From NCBI RefSeq assembly GCF_004364555.1, contig NZ_SOAM01000001.1, forward strand, positions 744,001 to 808,000: a stretch of 64,000 bases of DNA, read 5' to 3'. The position numbers and the translations under genes are program-made. Below, piece after piece: positions 8,090 through 16,387 of the stretch (position 1 is its first letter; each line of letters opens with the position of its first letter). The DNA is from Amnibacterium kyonggiense (GTDB lineage Bacteria > Actinomycetota > Actinomycetes > Actinomycetales > Microbacteriaceae). The notes beneath the pieces were generated by a model. That model was not told the origin of the DNA and searched no databases. It worked only from the letters and a program-made list of their open reading frames with translations.

Positions 8090-8937
8090 TCCCCGGCTGG
8101 GCGCGGGAGGTCCTCCGTCGACCCGCCGGCGTCTTCGGCGCCGTCGTCATCGCGCTGCTCGTCGCCGCGGCGATCGTCTCCGTGTTCTGGACCCCGCGCG
8201 ACCCGTTCGCCGCCGATCCGTTCCAGCGGTGGCTCGGCCCGAGCGCCGCGCACCCGTTCGGCACGGACGGCGTCGGCCGCGACATCCTCAGCTACGTGCT
8301 CGCCGCGACCCGGACGACCGTGCTCGTCGCGGCGCTCTCATCCGTCGTCGCCGCGCTCGTCGGCCTCGTCCTCGCCGCCATCGCGGCGCTCGGTCCGCGC
8401 TGGGTGCGGGAGCCGCTCGCGGTGCTCATCGACGTGCTCATCGCCTTCCCCGTCCTGCTGATCGCGATCATGCTCAGCGCCGTGCTCGGGTCGTCCCTCG
8501 GGACCGTGATCGCGGCGGTCGGCATCGGCTTCGGCGTCAACATCGCGCGCGTCAGCCGAGGGGAGATCCGCCGCGTCGCGCGCGCCGGCTACGTGCTCGC
8601 GGCGCGGGCGTCGGGCCTCGGGCCGGTCCGCACCCTCCTCGACCACGTGCTGCCGAACATCGCGCCGGTGTTCATCGTGCAGCTCTCGCTGAGCGCCGGC
8701 GTCGCCGTGCTCAGCGAGGCGGGGCTGTCGTTCCTCGGCTATGGCGCGCCCCCGTCGAGGCCGTCGTGGGGTCGACTGCTCAGCGACCTCCAGGACTACG
8801 TGACCGTCCATCCGCTGACGGTCGTGTGGCCCGGGCTCGCGATCACCCTCAGCGTCCTCGCGTTCAACCTGTTCGGCGACGCACTGCGGGAGGCCACCGA
8901 CCCGCGCCTCCGATCCCGGCGGAGGATCGCGCGGTGA
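8086..8937 (+). CDS. ABC importer permease, DppC type
   Basis: The product is 283 residues from the GTG at 8086, which overlaps the previous stop codon. DppC-class features are the N-terminal span followed by HPFGTDGVGRDILSYVL and the cytoplasmic EAA-like loop RRVARAGYVLAARASGLGP. The segment EAGLSFLGYGAPPSRPSWG is highly typical of this class. It forms the heterodimeric channel with the preceding permease. It overlaps the following ATPase gene by four bases. Confidence 0.9.
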   Translation: MIPGWAREVLRRPAGVFGAVVIALLVAAAIVSVFWTPRDPFAADPFQRWLGPSAAHPFGTDGVGRDILSYVLAATRTTVLVAALSSVVAALVGLVLAAIAALGPRWVREPLAVLIDVLIAFPVLLIAIMLSAVLGSSLGTVIAAVGIGFGVNIARVSRGEIRRVARAGYVLAARASGLGPVRTLLDHVLPNIAPVFIVQLSLSAGVAVLSEAGLSFLGYGAPPSRPSWGRLLSDLQDYVTVHPLTVVWPGLAITLSVLAFNLFGDALREATDPRLRSRRRIAR

Positions 8938-9722
8938 CGCTCGAGGTCCGCGGGCTCACGATCCGGATCGGCGACCGGACCGTCGTCGACGACGTCTCCT
9001 TCACGGTGCCCGACGGCGGCCGCTTCGGCCTCATCGGCGGCTCGGGGAGCGGGAAGTCCCTGACCGTGCTCGCGATCCTCGGCCTGCTGCCCGACGGCGC
9101 GGACGCGACGGGGAGCGTCCTGCTCGACGGGGTCGAGCTGCTCGGCGCGCCCGAGCGGCGGCTCGCGCGCGTCCGCGGGTCCCGGATCGGCACGGTCTTC
9201 CAGGACCCGCAGACCGCCCTGAACCCGCTCCGCACCATCGGCCGGCAGCTCGCCGAGCCGCTGCGGCTCCGCGGCCGGCTGACGCGCACCGCGACTCGAG
9301 CGGAGGCAGTCCGGCTCGCGGGGCTCGTCCGCCTGCCCGATCCCGGGCGCGTCGTCGACGCGTACCCGCACCAGCTCTCCGGCGGCCAGCGGCAGCGGGT
9401 CGCGATCGGCATCGCTCTGGCGCTGTCGCCCGGGCTGCTCCTCGCGGACGAGCCGACGACCGCGCTCGACGTGACGACGCAGGCGGAGGTTCTCGGCCTC
9501 TTCGACCGGCTGGTGGCCGACGCGGGCGCCTCGCTCGTGTTCGTGACGCACGACCTCGCCGTCCTGGCGGGCATCACCCGCGAGGTGCTCGTGCTCTCGG
9601 AGGGTCGCGCCGTCGAGCGCGGGCCGGTCGCGCAGGTCCTGGCCGCGCCGCAGCACCCGGTGACCGCGGCCCTCGTCGCCGCCGCGCGCGCGACGAGCTT
9701 CGGCGCGGGGGAGGGCTCGTGA
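8934..9722 (+). CDS. ABC importer ATPase, DppD type
   Basis: The product is 262 residues from a GTG start, coupled to the previous gene by a four-base overlap. All ABC signatures are present: Walker A GGSGSGKS near residue 35, Q-loop VFQDPQTALNP, signature LSGGQRQR, Walker B LLLADEPTTALD and the switch His in VFVTHDLAVL. It is one of two ATPases energising the peptide/nickel-type importer. It is shorter at the C-terminus than classic OppD, lacking most of the cysteine-rich oligopeptide domain. Confidence 0.9.
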   Translation: MTLEVRGLTIRIGDRTVVDDVSFTVPDGGRFGLIGGSGSGKSLTVLAILGLLPDGADATGSVLLDGVELLGAPERRLARVRGSRIGTVFQDPQTALNPLRTIGRQLAEPLRLRGRLTRTATRAEAVRLAGLVRLPDPGRVVDAYPHQLSGGQRQRVAIGIALALSPGLLLADEPTTALDVTTQAEVLGLFDRLVADAGASLVFVTHDLAVLAGITREVLVLSEGRAVERGPVAQVLAAPQHPVTAALVAAARATSFGAGEGS

Positions 9723-10495
9723 GCCTCCTGAGCGCCCGCGGCCTCACCCGCGACCACCGCCTGCCGCGCAGGACCCTCTTCGAGGCGCCGGTCGTGCGGC
9801 ACGCGCTGCGCGGCGTCGACCTCGACGTCGAGCAGGGCGAGACCGTCGCGGTGATCGGCGAGTCCGGCTCGGGCAAGTCGACGCTCGCGCGGCTCCTCAT
9901 CGGCCTCGACGTCCCGACGGCGGGCACGGTGACGTTCGACGGCCGCACCGTCAGCGGGTCCGACCGGGCGCTCCGGCCGCTGCGGCGGGACACGGGCATG
10001 GTGTTCCAGGACCCGTACTCGTCCCTCGACCCGCGCATGACCGTCGCCCGGATCGTGGGTGAGCCGTTACGGGCGCTCCGCATCCCCGGCGACCACCGCG
10101 CGATGATCACCGCGGCGCTCGAGGACGTGCGGCTCGACGCGGCGCTCGCCGCCCGCTACCCGCACGAGCTCTCGGGCGGTCAGCGGCAGCGCGTCGCCTT
10201 CGCGCGGGCGATCGTGCACCGGCCGCGCCTGCTCGTCGGCGACGAGCCGATGAGCGCGCTCGACGTCACCGTCCGCGCGCAGCTGCTGAAGCTGCTCGCG
10301 CGCCTGCGGCGCGAGTTCGACCTCACCGTCCTCCTGGTCTCGCACGACCTGGGGCTCGTGCAGCACGTCGCCGACCGCCTCGTCGTGATGCGGGAGGGGC
10401 GGATCGTCGAGCAGGGGTCGGCGGAGCGTGTGCTGCGCGACCCGCAGCATCCGTACACGCGGGAGCTGATCGCCGCGGTGCCGCGGCTGCCCTGA
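9719..10495 (+). CDS. ABC importer ATPase, DppF type
   Basis: The product is 258 residues from a GTG start that overlaps the previous stop. Walker A (GESGSGKST) is near residue 48, the Q-loop reads MVFQDPYSSLDPRM as in DppF/OppF proteins, and LSGGQRQR, VGDEPMSALD and LVSHDLGLV complete the ATPase. The C-terminal RDPQHPYTRELI is the family's usual end. It is the last gene of the run starting at metY and ends 19 bases before a convergent gene. Confidence 0.9.
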   Translation: MSLLSARGLTRDHRLPRRTLFEAPVVRHALRGVDLDVEQGETVAVIGESGSGKSTLARLLIGLDVPTAGTVTFDGRTVSGSDRALRPLRRDTGMVFQDPYSSLDPRMTVARIVGEPLRALRIPGDHRAMITAALEDVRLDAALAARYPHELSGGQRQRVAFARAIVHRPRLLVGDEPMSALDVTVRAQLLKLLARLRREFDLTVLLVSHDLGLVQHVADRLVVMREGRIVEQGSAERVLRDPQHPYTRELIAAVPRLP

Positions 10496-10514
10496 GGTCC
10501 TGGACCGTGCTCGG

Positions 10515-11279
10515 TCAGCGTCCCGCGGCCTCGTAGGCCTTCGCGGGGATCTGCGTCGCCAGCTTGCCGCCGCTCACGTCGATCAGCGTGCCGGTGATGT
10601 AGCCGGCCGCGTCGCTCGCGAGGAAGACGAGCAGATCCGCGATGTCGTCCGGCGTCTCCCAGCGCCGCAGCGAGAGCGTGTCGAGCAGCCGGTCCTGCGC
10701 CGCCTGCGGCATCGTCGCGAAGCCGTTCAGCGTCGTCGGCACCATGCCGGGCGCGTACGCGTTGACGGTGATGCCCCACGGGCCGAGCTCGCTCGCGAGC
10801 ACGCGCGTGAACTGCACGACCGCGGCCTTCGACGCGGCGTAGGCCGCGCTCCCGACGCTCGGGACGATCGCCGCGAAGGAGGCCGCGTTGATGATCCGTC
10901 CGCGGCCGGCGCGCTGCATGACCGGGATCACCGCCTGCGACGCGAGGAAGACGCCGCCGACGTTCACGTCCATGCACGCCTTGAACCGCGCCGGGTCGAG
11001 GTCCGCGACCGCGCCCTCGACGAGGATCCCCGCGTTGTTGATCAGGACGTCGACGGTGCCGAACCGGTCGACGGCCTCCGCGATCGCGCCCTGCACGGAG
11101 GCCGCGTCCGTGACGTCGCACGCGATGCCGACCCGGTCGTCCGGCACGCCGTCCGGGAAGTCGAGGTCGAGCACGACGGCCCGCGCGCGCTCGGCGACCA
11201 TCCGGTTCGCGATCCCCGCGCCGATGCCCCGCGCACCGCCGGTGACCACGACCACCCTGTCGTGCAGATCGAGCTCCAT
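10515..11279 (-). CDS. SDR-family dehydrogenase (classical)
   Basis: The product is 254 residues, the normal size for a classical short-chain dehydrogenase. It has the NAD(P)-binding TGGARGIG (13-20), NNAG (81-84) and the catalytic Ser134, Tyr147 and Lys151 (YAASK). The acidic residues LDLD after the second beta strand favour NAD over NADP. The C-terminal GTLIDVSGGK is family-typical. It is divergent from a second SDR gene and a GntR/FCD regulator, with a candidate operator between. Oxidation of a sugar or sugar acid is the likeliest role, by context. Confidence 0.88.
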   Translation of the reverse strand: MELDLHDRVVVVTGGARGIGAGIANRMVAERARAVVLDLDFPDGVPDDRVGIACDVTDAASVQGAIAEAVDRFGTVDVLINNAGILVEGAVADLDPARFKACMDVNVGGVFLASQAVIPVMQRAGRGRIINAASFAAIVPSVGSAAYAASKAAVVQFTRVLASELGPWGITVNAYAPGMVPTTLNGFATMPQAAQDRLLDTLSLRRWETPDDIADLLVFLASDAAGYITGTLIDVSGGKLATQIPAKAYEAAGR

Positions 11280-11300
11280 GCCGCACCTCCTGGCGCCGAA

Positions 11301-11311
11301 TAGTAATACTG
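11301..11311. promoter_or_regulatory. Candidate GntR/FadR-type operator between divergent SDR genes
   Basis: TAGTAATACTG matches the FadR/FCD-subfamily consensus TNGTNNNACNA at all but the last fixed position, and the centre AGTA-A-TACT is a perfect dyad. It is the most AT-rich spot in the 57-base gap between two divergent dehydrogenase genes, one of which is coupled to a GntR/FCD regulator gene. Confidence 0.5.
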
Positions 11312-11336
11312 AGGACTTCGGAGGAGCGGAGGCGGC

Positions 11337-12062
11337 ATGGCGGCGCAGGACCGGGTGACGTGGGTGACGGGCGCGGGCAGCGGGATGGGCCGGGCGGCCG
11401 CGCTCGCCGCGGCGCGGAGCGGCCGGGCGGTGGCGCTGAGCGGCCGGCGCGCCGACCGGCTCGCGGAGGTCCGGGCGACGATCGAGGCCGCCGGCGGCCG
11501 GGCGCTCGCCGTCCCCGGCGACACGACCGACCCGGCCTGGGCGGGCGAGGCGGCCGCAGCGGTGCTCGGCGCGTGGGGGCGCATCGACGAGGTCGTCGTC
11601 GCGGCCGGGCTGAACGAGCCCCGGCGGCGCTGGGACGACCAGTCGATGGCGGGCTTCGAGGCGGTCGTCGCGACGAACCTCACCGGCGTCGCCCGGGTCG
11701 TCGACGCCGCGCTGCCCGCGCTGCGGGAGCGCGGCGGCACGGTCGTCGTGGTGTCCTCCTACGCCGCCTGGACGTTCTCGGCGGGCTCGGGCGTCGCCTA
11801 CAGCGCGAGCAAGACGGCGCTCGGCCCGCTCTGCCGCACGCTGAACGCGCAGGAGGGCGCCCACGGCGTCCGCGCCACGCACCTCTGCCCCGGCGACGTG
11901 GACACCGACTTCCTCGCGCAGCGGCCGGTGGTCCCGGACGCGGACGCCCGCGCGGTCATGCTCACGCCGGACGACGTCGCCCGCAGCGTCCTCCACGTGC
12001 TCGACGCCCCGCCGCACGTCCGCATCGACGAGCTCGTGATCTCGCCGGTCGCCCAGCGATGA
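11337..12062 (+). CDS. SDR-family oxidoreductase
   Basis: The 241-residue product has the cofactor loop TGAGSGMG (11-18), a basic SGRRADR after beta strand 2 that favours NADP, and a catalytic Ser at about 140 with Tyr155 and Lys159 (YSASK). The usual NNAG is replaced by VAAG. The segment HLCPGDVDTDF near the end is typical of the family. The ATG has GGAGG about eight bases upstream. Its stop overlaps the start of the regulator gene (ATGA), so both are made from one transcript. Confidence 0.85.
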   Translation: MAAQDRVTWVTGAGSGMGRAAALAAARSGRAVALSGRRADRLAEVRATIEAAGGRALAVPGDTTDPAWAGEAAAAVLGAWGRIDEVVVAAGLNEPRRRWDDQSMAGFEAVVATNLTGVARVVDAALPALRERGGTVVVVSSYAAWTFSAGSGVAYSASKTALGPLCRTLNAQEGAHGVRATHLCPGDVDTDFLAQRPVVPDADARAVMLTPDDVARSVLHVLDAPPHVRIDELVISPVAQR

Positions 12063-12730
12063 CCTCGGGCGGCTCCGCGTACGGCCTGGTGCTCGAGCGC
12101 GTCGGCGCGGCGATCGTGTCCGGTTCCTGGGCCGCCGGCCGCATCGCGACCGTCGACGCCCTGGTCGCGGAGACCGGGGTGTCCCGGACGATCGTCCGCG
12201 AGGTGACGCGGGAGCTCGTCGCCGCCGGCCTCCTCAGCGCGTCGCCGAGGATCGGACTGCGCGTCCTGCCTCGGGAGTCCTGGGACCTGCTCGACCGCCG
12301 CGTGGTGCGGTGGCGGCTGCGGGTCGGCGACCGCGAGCAGCAGCTCCGGGAGCTGCGGGAGCTGCGGGCCGCGGTCGAGCCGGAGGCGGCGGCGCTCGCC
12401 GCGGCGGCCGGTGCGCCGGCGGGCGACCTGGTCCGCGCGGCGGCCGTGCTCGACGCGGCCCGCAGCACCGCGGACGGGTCGGCGTTCCTCGCGGCGGACA
12501 CGGGGTTTTACCACGTCCTGCTCGACGCGTCCGGCAACGCGATGCTGCGCGGGCTCGGGGCGCTCGTCGACGCGGCGCTCGAGGACCGGGCGCTCGTCGC
12601 GCTCCACGGCCGTGTCGCATCGGCGGAGGACGTCGCCCTCCACGCGGAGGTCGCCGCCGCGGTCGCGGCGTGCGCCCCGGAGCGCGCGCGGACCGCGATG
12701 CGCGCCATCGTCGACCGCGCCGTCGGCTGA
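12059..12730 (+). CDS. GntR-family regulator, FCD subfamily
   Basis: The 223-residue DNA-binding protein has an N-terminal winged helix (residues about 10-70, with VDALVAETGVSRTIVREVTREL) followed by an all-helical FCD ligand domain. FCD metal/ligand residues are visible in DTGFYHVLLDASGN and later in ALHAEV. Members sense organic acids, often sugar acids, and repress catabolic operons. It is coupled to the upstream SDR gene. The TAGTAATACTG dyad at 11301 is the obvious candidate site, so it probably controls both dehydrogenases and itself. Confidence 0.88.
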   Translation: MTSGGSAYGLVLERVGAAIVSGSWAAGRIATVDALVAETGVSRTIVREVTRELVAAGLLSASPRIGLRVLPRESWDLLDRRVVRWRLRVGDREQQLRELRELRAAVEPEAAALAAAAGAPAGDLVRAAAVLDAARSTADGSAFLAADTGFYHVLLDASGNAMLRGLGALVDAALEDRALVALHGRVASAEDVALHAEVAAAVAACAPERARTAMRAIVDRAVG

Positions 12731-12734
12731 CGAG

Positions 12735-12814
12735 CGTTCACGGATACGGAGATCCTGCGCGGACTGCGCCGCGCCGCCGCCGATCGTCGGACCGGATCTC
12801 CGTATCCGTGAACG
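12735..12814. terminator. Perfect 21-base inverted repeat
   Basis: The arms at 12735-12755 and 12794-12814 are exact reverse complements, beginning CGTTCACGGATACGG, with a 38-base GC-rich loop. It lies between the 3' end of the plus-strand regulator and the 3' end of the minus-strand flavin reductase, so a bidirectional terminator is most likely. The arm is long and less GC-rich than the surroundings, unlike a plain terminator. Confidence 0.5.
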
Positions 12815-12826
12815 ATGCCGGACGGG

Positions 12827-13405
12827 TCAGCTCAGGGCGCTGTGGTCGCCGAGGGAGTGGTAGCGGCGGTTGTGGTAGACGAGGGGCGCGGCGTCGCCGG
12901 CGTCCTCCGGCAGCTTCGCCTGCAGGGCGTGCACCGCGATGACCGTCGAGGTGCCGGCCTCCATCCGGTTGATCACCCGCCCGCGGATCCAGGCGTGCGC
13001 CGCCGGGAAGTACGGCTCGCCGGTGATGAGCCGATCCCAGATCGAGCGGTCGGCGAAGCGGTCGATCCCGCTCGTCGCGCCGAGCTTCGCGAGGTCGAGC
13101 TGGTCCGCGCCGAGCAGGTGCACGATCAGCGTCTCCGCCTTCCGGATCGTCGGCGCGGACGACGACGCGGAGGAGATCGAGAAGATGAGCAGCGGCGGCT
13201 CGGCGCTCACGGAGAACACGGACGTCGCGGTGAGCGCGACCGGGCCGTCACCTGCGTCGGCGGTGATCAGCGCGACGCCGGCGGCGTGGTTGCGGAACGC
13301 GAGCTTGAAGTCCTCGGGGGAGAGGCCGCCGTCCAGCGCGGCCGGCTCGTCCTGGTCGGTCCGGAGCGCGGCGAGGCGTGCCGCGTCCGCGATGTCGTTG
13401 CTCAT
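12827..13405 (-). CDS. Flavin reductase-like FMN-binding protein
   Basis: The 192-residue protein belongs to the flavin reductase-like split-barrel family. Diagnostic segments are FRNHAAGVALITAD, VALTATSVFSVSAEPPLLIFSI and the late DRSIWDRLITGEPYFPAAHAWI. Such enzymes reduce FMN or FAD with NAD(P)H to feed two-component monooxygenases. No monooxygenase is adjacent, so its partner is unknown. The ATG at 13405 follows GGGAG by six bases. It lies downstream of malY-like and MFS genes on the same strand, 98 bases from the former. Confidence 0.85.
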   Translation of the reverse strand: MSNDIADAARLAALRTDQDEPAALDGGLSPEDFKLAFRNHAAGVALITADAGDGPVALTATSVFSVSAEPPLLIFSISSASSSAPTIRKAETLIVHLLGADQLDLAKLGATSGIDRFADRSIWDRLITGEPYFPAAHAWIRGRVINRMEAGTSTVIAVHALQAKLPEDAGDAAPLVYHNRRYHSLGDHSALS

Positions 13406-13503
13406 GGCTGCTCCCCGTGCGTGGCCCGATCGGACCTCCACGATCACCCCGAACGCCCGGACGAGCAAACCCATTCCGCAACGCGGCGTCGCAGAGGCGC
13501 CGT

Positions 13504-14673
13504 TCAGACCAGGACGCGGCGCTCCGCGACGGACGAGGCCAGCGCGTGGACGATCTCCGCGAGGATCGGCGCCGGCGTCGCGAAGACGATCCGGACGTGC
13601 TGCTCGAACCCGCGGCCGCAGAGCGCGCCGGCGGTGAGGGCGACGCCGGCGCGCTCGCGGAACCAGCGCTCGGGCGCCTCCGGCAGCGCGAGCGCCGCGC
13701 AGTCGAGCCAGCCGAGGTAGGTGCCCTCCGGCGGTGCGAACCCGACCTCGGGCAGCGCATCCGCGAGGAGGTCGGCGAGCAGCAGCCGGTTCCGGTCCAG
13801 GTACGCGCGCACGTCGACGAGCCAGTCGCGGCCGTGCCGATAGGCGGCCGTCGCGGCGACGACCCCGAGCGTCGACGGCTCCGCGAGGTGCCCCATCCCG
13901 TCCGCCTGGAACCGCTGCTCGTGCGCCTCCGACGACAGGATCAGCTGCGCCGCCTTCAGGCCCGGCACGTTCCACGCCTTCGACGCGCTCGTCGCCGTGA
14001 TCGTGTGCGCGGCGGTCGCGGCGGAGAGGCTCGCGTAGGGCACGTGCGCGCCCTCGAACACGATCGGCGCGTGGATCTCGTCGGCGAAGACGAGGCCGCC
14101 GTGCCGCTCGACGACGTCTGCGATCCGCTCCAGCTCGGCGCGGTCGAAGACGCGGCCGGTCGGGTTGTGCGGGTTGCAGAGCACGAGCACGCCGCCGCCG
14201 GAGGCGAACGCCTCGTCCAGGCGCTCGAGGTCCAGCACCCAGCGGCCGTCCACGACCTCGCCCGGCACCTGCAGCAGCCGTCGCCCGAGCGTCCGCGGGA
14301 GGGTGAGGAACGGCATGTAGGCGGGCGTCGGCACGATGATCGCCGACTCGGGGCGCGAGAACTGGCGGACGGCGATCTCGAGCGCCGAGAGCACGTCCGT
14401 CACCGCGTGGACCCGCCGCGGGTCCGGGCGCCAGCCGTACTCGGCGGCGCACCAGTCGCTCGTCGCCTCGGCCGCGTCGCGGGCGAGCGCCGGGGTCAGG
14501 TAGCCGAACAGCTGGTCGCGGACGCCCGCCTCGATCGCCCGCTGCACGACGGGCGCCGTACCGAAGTCCATCTCGGCGACCCACGCGCCGATCGAGCCGG
14601 GGTGGAGGCTCCACTTGCGGCTCGTCGGACGGCTGAGCTGCTCGCGGCTGAGGGCGTCGAAGTCGAGCGTCAT
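13504..14673 (-). CDS. MalY/PatB-type PLP C-S lyase/aminotransferase
   Basis: The 389-residue protein is a fold-type I PLP enzyme. CNPHNPTGRVF (166-176) and FADEIHAPI (197-204, Asp198) are MalY/PatB hallmarks, and the cofactor Lys is Lys232 in TATSASKAWNVPGLK. MalY/PatB proteins cleave cystathionine or S-substituted cysteines to thiols, pyruvate and ammonia, and some also act as regulators. The reading fits a cystathionine beta-lyase-like enzyme in sulfur metabolism. Substrate choice cannot be seen. It is cytosolic and probably cotranscribed with the flavin reductase. Confidence 0.85.
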   Translation of the reverse strand: MTLDFDALSREQLSRPTSRKWSLHPGSIGAWVAEMDFGTAPVVQRAIEAGVRDQLFGYLTPALARDAAEATSDWCAAEYGWRPDPRRVHAVTDVLSALEIAVRQFSRPESAIIVPTPAYMPFLTLPRTLGRRLLQVPGEVVDGRWVLDLERLDEAFASGGGVLVLCNPHNPTGRVFDRAELERIADVVERHGGLVFADEIHAPIVFEGAHVPYASLSAATAAHTITATSASKAWNVPGLKAAQLILSSEAHEQRFQADGMGHLAEPSTLGVVAATAAYRHGRDWLVDVRAYLDRNRLLLADLLADALPEVGFAPPEGTYLGWLDCAALALPEAPERWFRERAGVALTAGALCGRGFEQHVRIVFATPAPILAEIVHALASSVAERRVLV

Positions 14674-14862
14674 CGCTGCCCTCCCGATCGGTCGTGGGCG
14701 CCATCCAACTCCGCGCCGGCGGTTCGGGCGACGATCGCCGTCACAGTCGGTAACGCGCGTTCCTCCGCCCGCGAGTCAGGGGCGCAGGCGCGCCTCGCTG
14801 CACGCTGCGTGCGCCGTGCGGCGGACGAGGTGCGAGGCCCGCGGAGGTGCGACGCGCGCGCT

Positions 14863-16197
14863 TCAGCGGGTCGGCACGCGAGTCCCGGCCGTGAGCGGCG
14901 ACGTGCTCGTGTCGACGAGGTCGCGGTTCGTCGTCTCCGGCGCCGCGACCTGCGACACGACGCCGCCGACCACGCAGATCGCCGCGGCGATGAGCATGCA
15001 GGCGCCGGTGCCGATGGCGTCGATGCCCACGGGGAGCAGGAAGGTGCCGATCGCGGCCCCGACGCGGCTGGCGGCCGCGGCGACGCCGACGCCGCTCGAC
15101 CGGACGGCGGTGGGCAGGATCTCGATCGGGTAGACCGCGGTGAGGTTGCCGGACAGGGCGTTGAGGAACGAGGACACGGCGAAGCACAGGACGATCACCC
15201 ACGCCGGCGCGCCCGCCCACAGACCCACGACGGCGAGGGCGGCGGCCATGGCGAACCACGGCGGCACGGCCTGCTTCCGGCGACCGATGTGCTCGATGCT
15301 CAGCATGCCGACCACCGCCCCGACGGCGGCCATCGCGTTGACGACGATCGTGCCGACGGCGGGATCGCCGAGCTGCAGGGTCTTCAGCACGGTCGGCGCG
15401 AACGTGAAGATCGCGAAGTAGGGCGCGACGTTGCAGGCCCAGAAGACCGAGAGGAACGCGAGCCGCTTCAGGTTCTCGCCGCGGAACAGGGCGGCCTTCG
15501 GGCCGTCCTCCTCCGCGCCGAACCGCTCGTCGTCGAAGTACTGCGAGCCGCCGAGGTGCCGGTAGACGATCGCTCGGGCCTCGTCGCCGCGGCCGTGGGC
15601 GAGGAGCAACGGGGGCGACTCGGGGAAGCCGATCCGGACGAGCGCGGTCACGAGCGCCGGGAGGGCGCTGCACGCGAGCGCCCAGCGCCACGACAGCCCG
15701 AGGCCGTCGATGAGGACGTACGCCGTGATCACGGCCACCAGGTAGCCGCCGTACCAGCCGACGAGCAGCCCGCTGAGGCGCCGGCCGCGGCCGCGCGCGG
15801 GCGCGAACTCGGAGAGCATCGCAGCGCCGATCGAGTACTCCGCGCCGATCGCGACGCCGAGCAGCACGCGGACGACGAACAGCTGCAGGCCGTCGGTCAC
15901 GACGCCCTGCAGGAGGCCGAGCACGATGAAGGCCATCACGTCGATCGTGAAGAGCAGCCGCCGTCCGAGCCGGTCGGTGAGGAACCCGGCGAGCGGCGCG
16001 CCGACGAAGATCCCGATGAGGGAGGAGGCGCCGATCAGCCCCGCCTCGACCGGCGTGAGGCCGAGCGCCTTCGTGATGAACGGCAGCGCGACGCTGATGA
16101 CGCCGAGGTCGAACCCGTCGAGCCCCTCGCCCCAGGTCGCCGCGAAGGCGAGTCGGCGGACGAGTCCGGTGCGGGGCGGGGCGGCGGTCGACGTCAT
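14863..16197 (-). CDS. MFS transporter, sugar/aromatic-acid porter type
   Basis: The 444-residue protein has about twelve membrane spans. The MFS loop signature after span 2 reads GFLTDRLGRRLL, repeated in the second half as IEHIGRRKQ. The N-terminal WGEGLDGFDLGVISVALPF and the PIEILPTAVRSSGVG segment resemble the metabolite:H+ symporter and aromatic-acid porters (SV2/AAHS type). The substrate is unknown. The central cytoplasmic loop is long and charged. It is followed after 189 bases by the MalY-like gene on the same strand, so cotranscription is possible but not shown. Confidence 0.85.
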   Translation of the reverse strand: MTSTAAPPRTGLVRRLAFAATWGEGLDGFDLGVISVALPFITKALGLTPVEAGLIGASSLIGIFVGAPLAGFLTDRLGRRLLFTIDVMAFIVLGLLQGVVTDGLQLFVVRVLLGVAIGAEYSIGAAMLSEFAPARGRGRRLSGLLVGWYGGYLVAVITAYVLIDGLGLSWRWALACSALPALVTALVRIGFPESPPLLLAHGRGDEARAIVYRHLGGSQYFDDERFGAEEDGPKAALFRGENLKRLAFLSVFWACNVAPYFAIFTFAPTVLKTLQLGDPAVGTIVVNAMAAVGAVVGMLSIEHIGRRKQAVPPWFAMAAALAVVGLWAGAPAWVIVLCFAVSSFLNALSGNLTAVYPIEILPTAVRSSGVGVAAAASRVGAAIGTFLLPVGIDAIGTGACMLIAAAICVVGGVVSQVAAPETTNRDLVDTSTSPLTAGTRVPTR

Positions 16198-16322
16198 GCG
16201 GTCCTCTCGGTGGGCGCGCGGAGGCGCACGACCGCCCAGCCCATCGCGGACCCGTGCACCGAGACGAGGGGTTGACCTGCCAGGTACCGGGATCCGCAGC
16301 CGCCGCCCGGACCCGTGAGAGA

Positions 16323-16343
16323 TGTCATGCCGGAGTCGTGACA
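16323..16343. promoter_or_regulatory. Imperfect dyad upstream of ABC exporter operon
   Basis: TGTCATG and CGTGACA face each other seven bases apart with one mismatch (TGTCA/TGACA exact). It lies 45 bases before the ATPase start and could be an operator for the exporter operon or the divergent MFS gene. No regulator is identified for it. Confidence 0.3.
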
Positions 16344-16387
16344 GCGGGCCGAGGCGTGCGGGTCGCGGCCCGGCCAGGCTCGGAGCC

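Noticed and set aside
5395-8253. A 952-codon open frame on the minus strand
   Set aside because: It is antisense to a complete, well-recognised ABC importer operon and its translation is Arg/Ser/Asp-rich without domains. High GC content produces such long shadows.
13378-16275. A 965-codon plus-strand open frame
   Set aside because: It runs antisense through the flavin reductase, MalY-like and MFS genes and is a low-complexity Arg/Gly/Glu/Asp-rich shadow.
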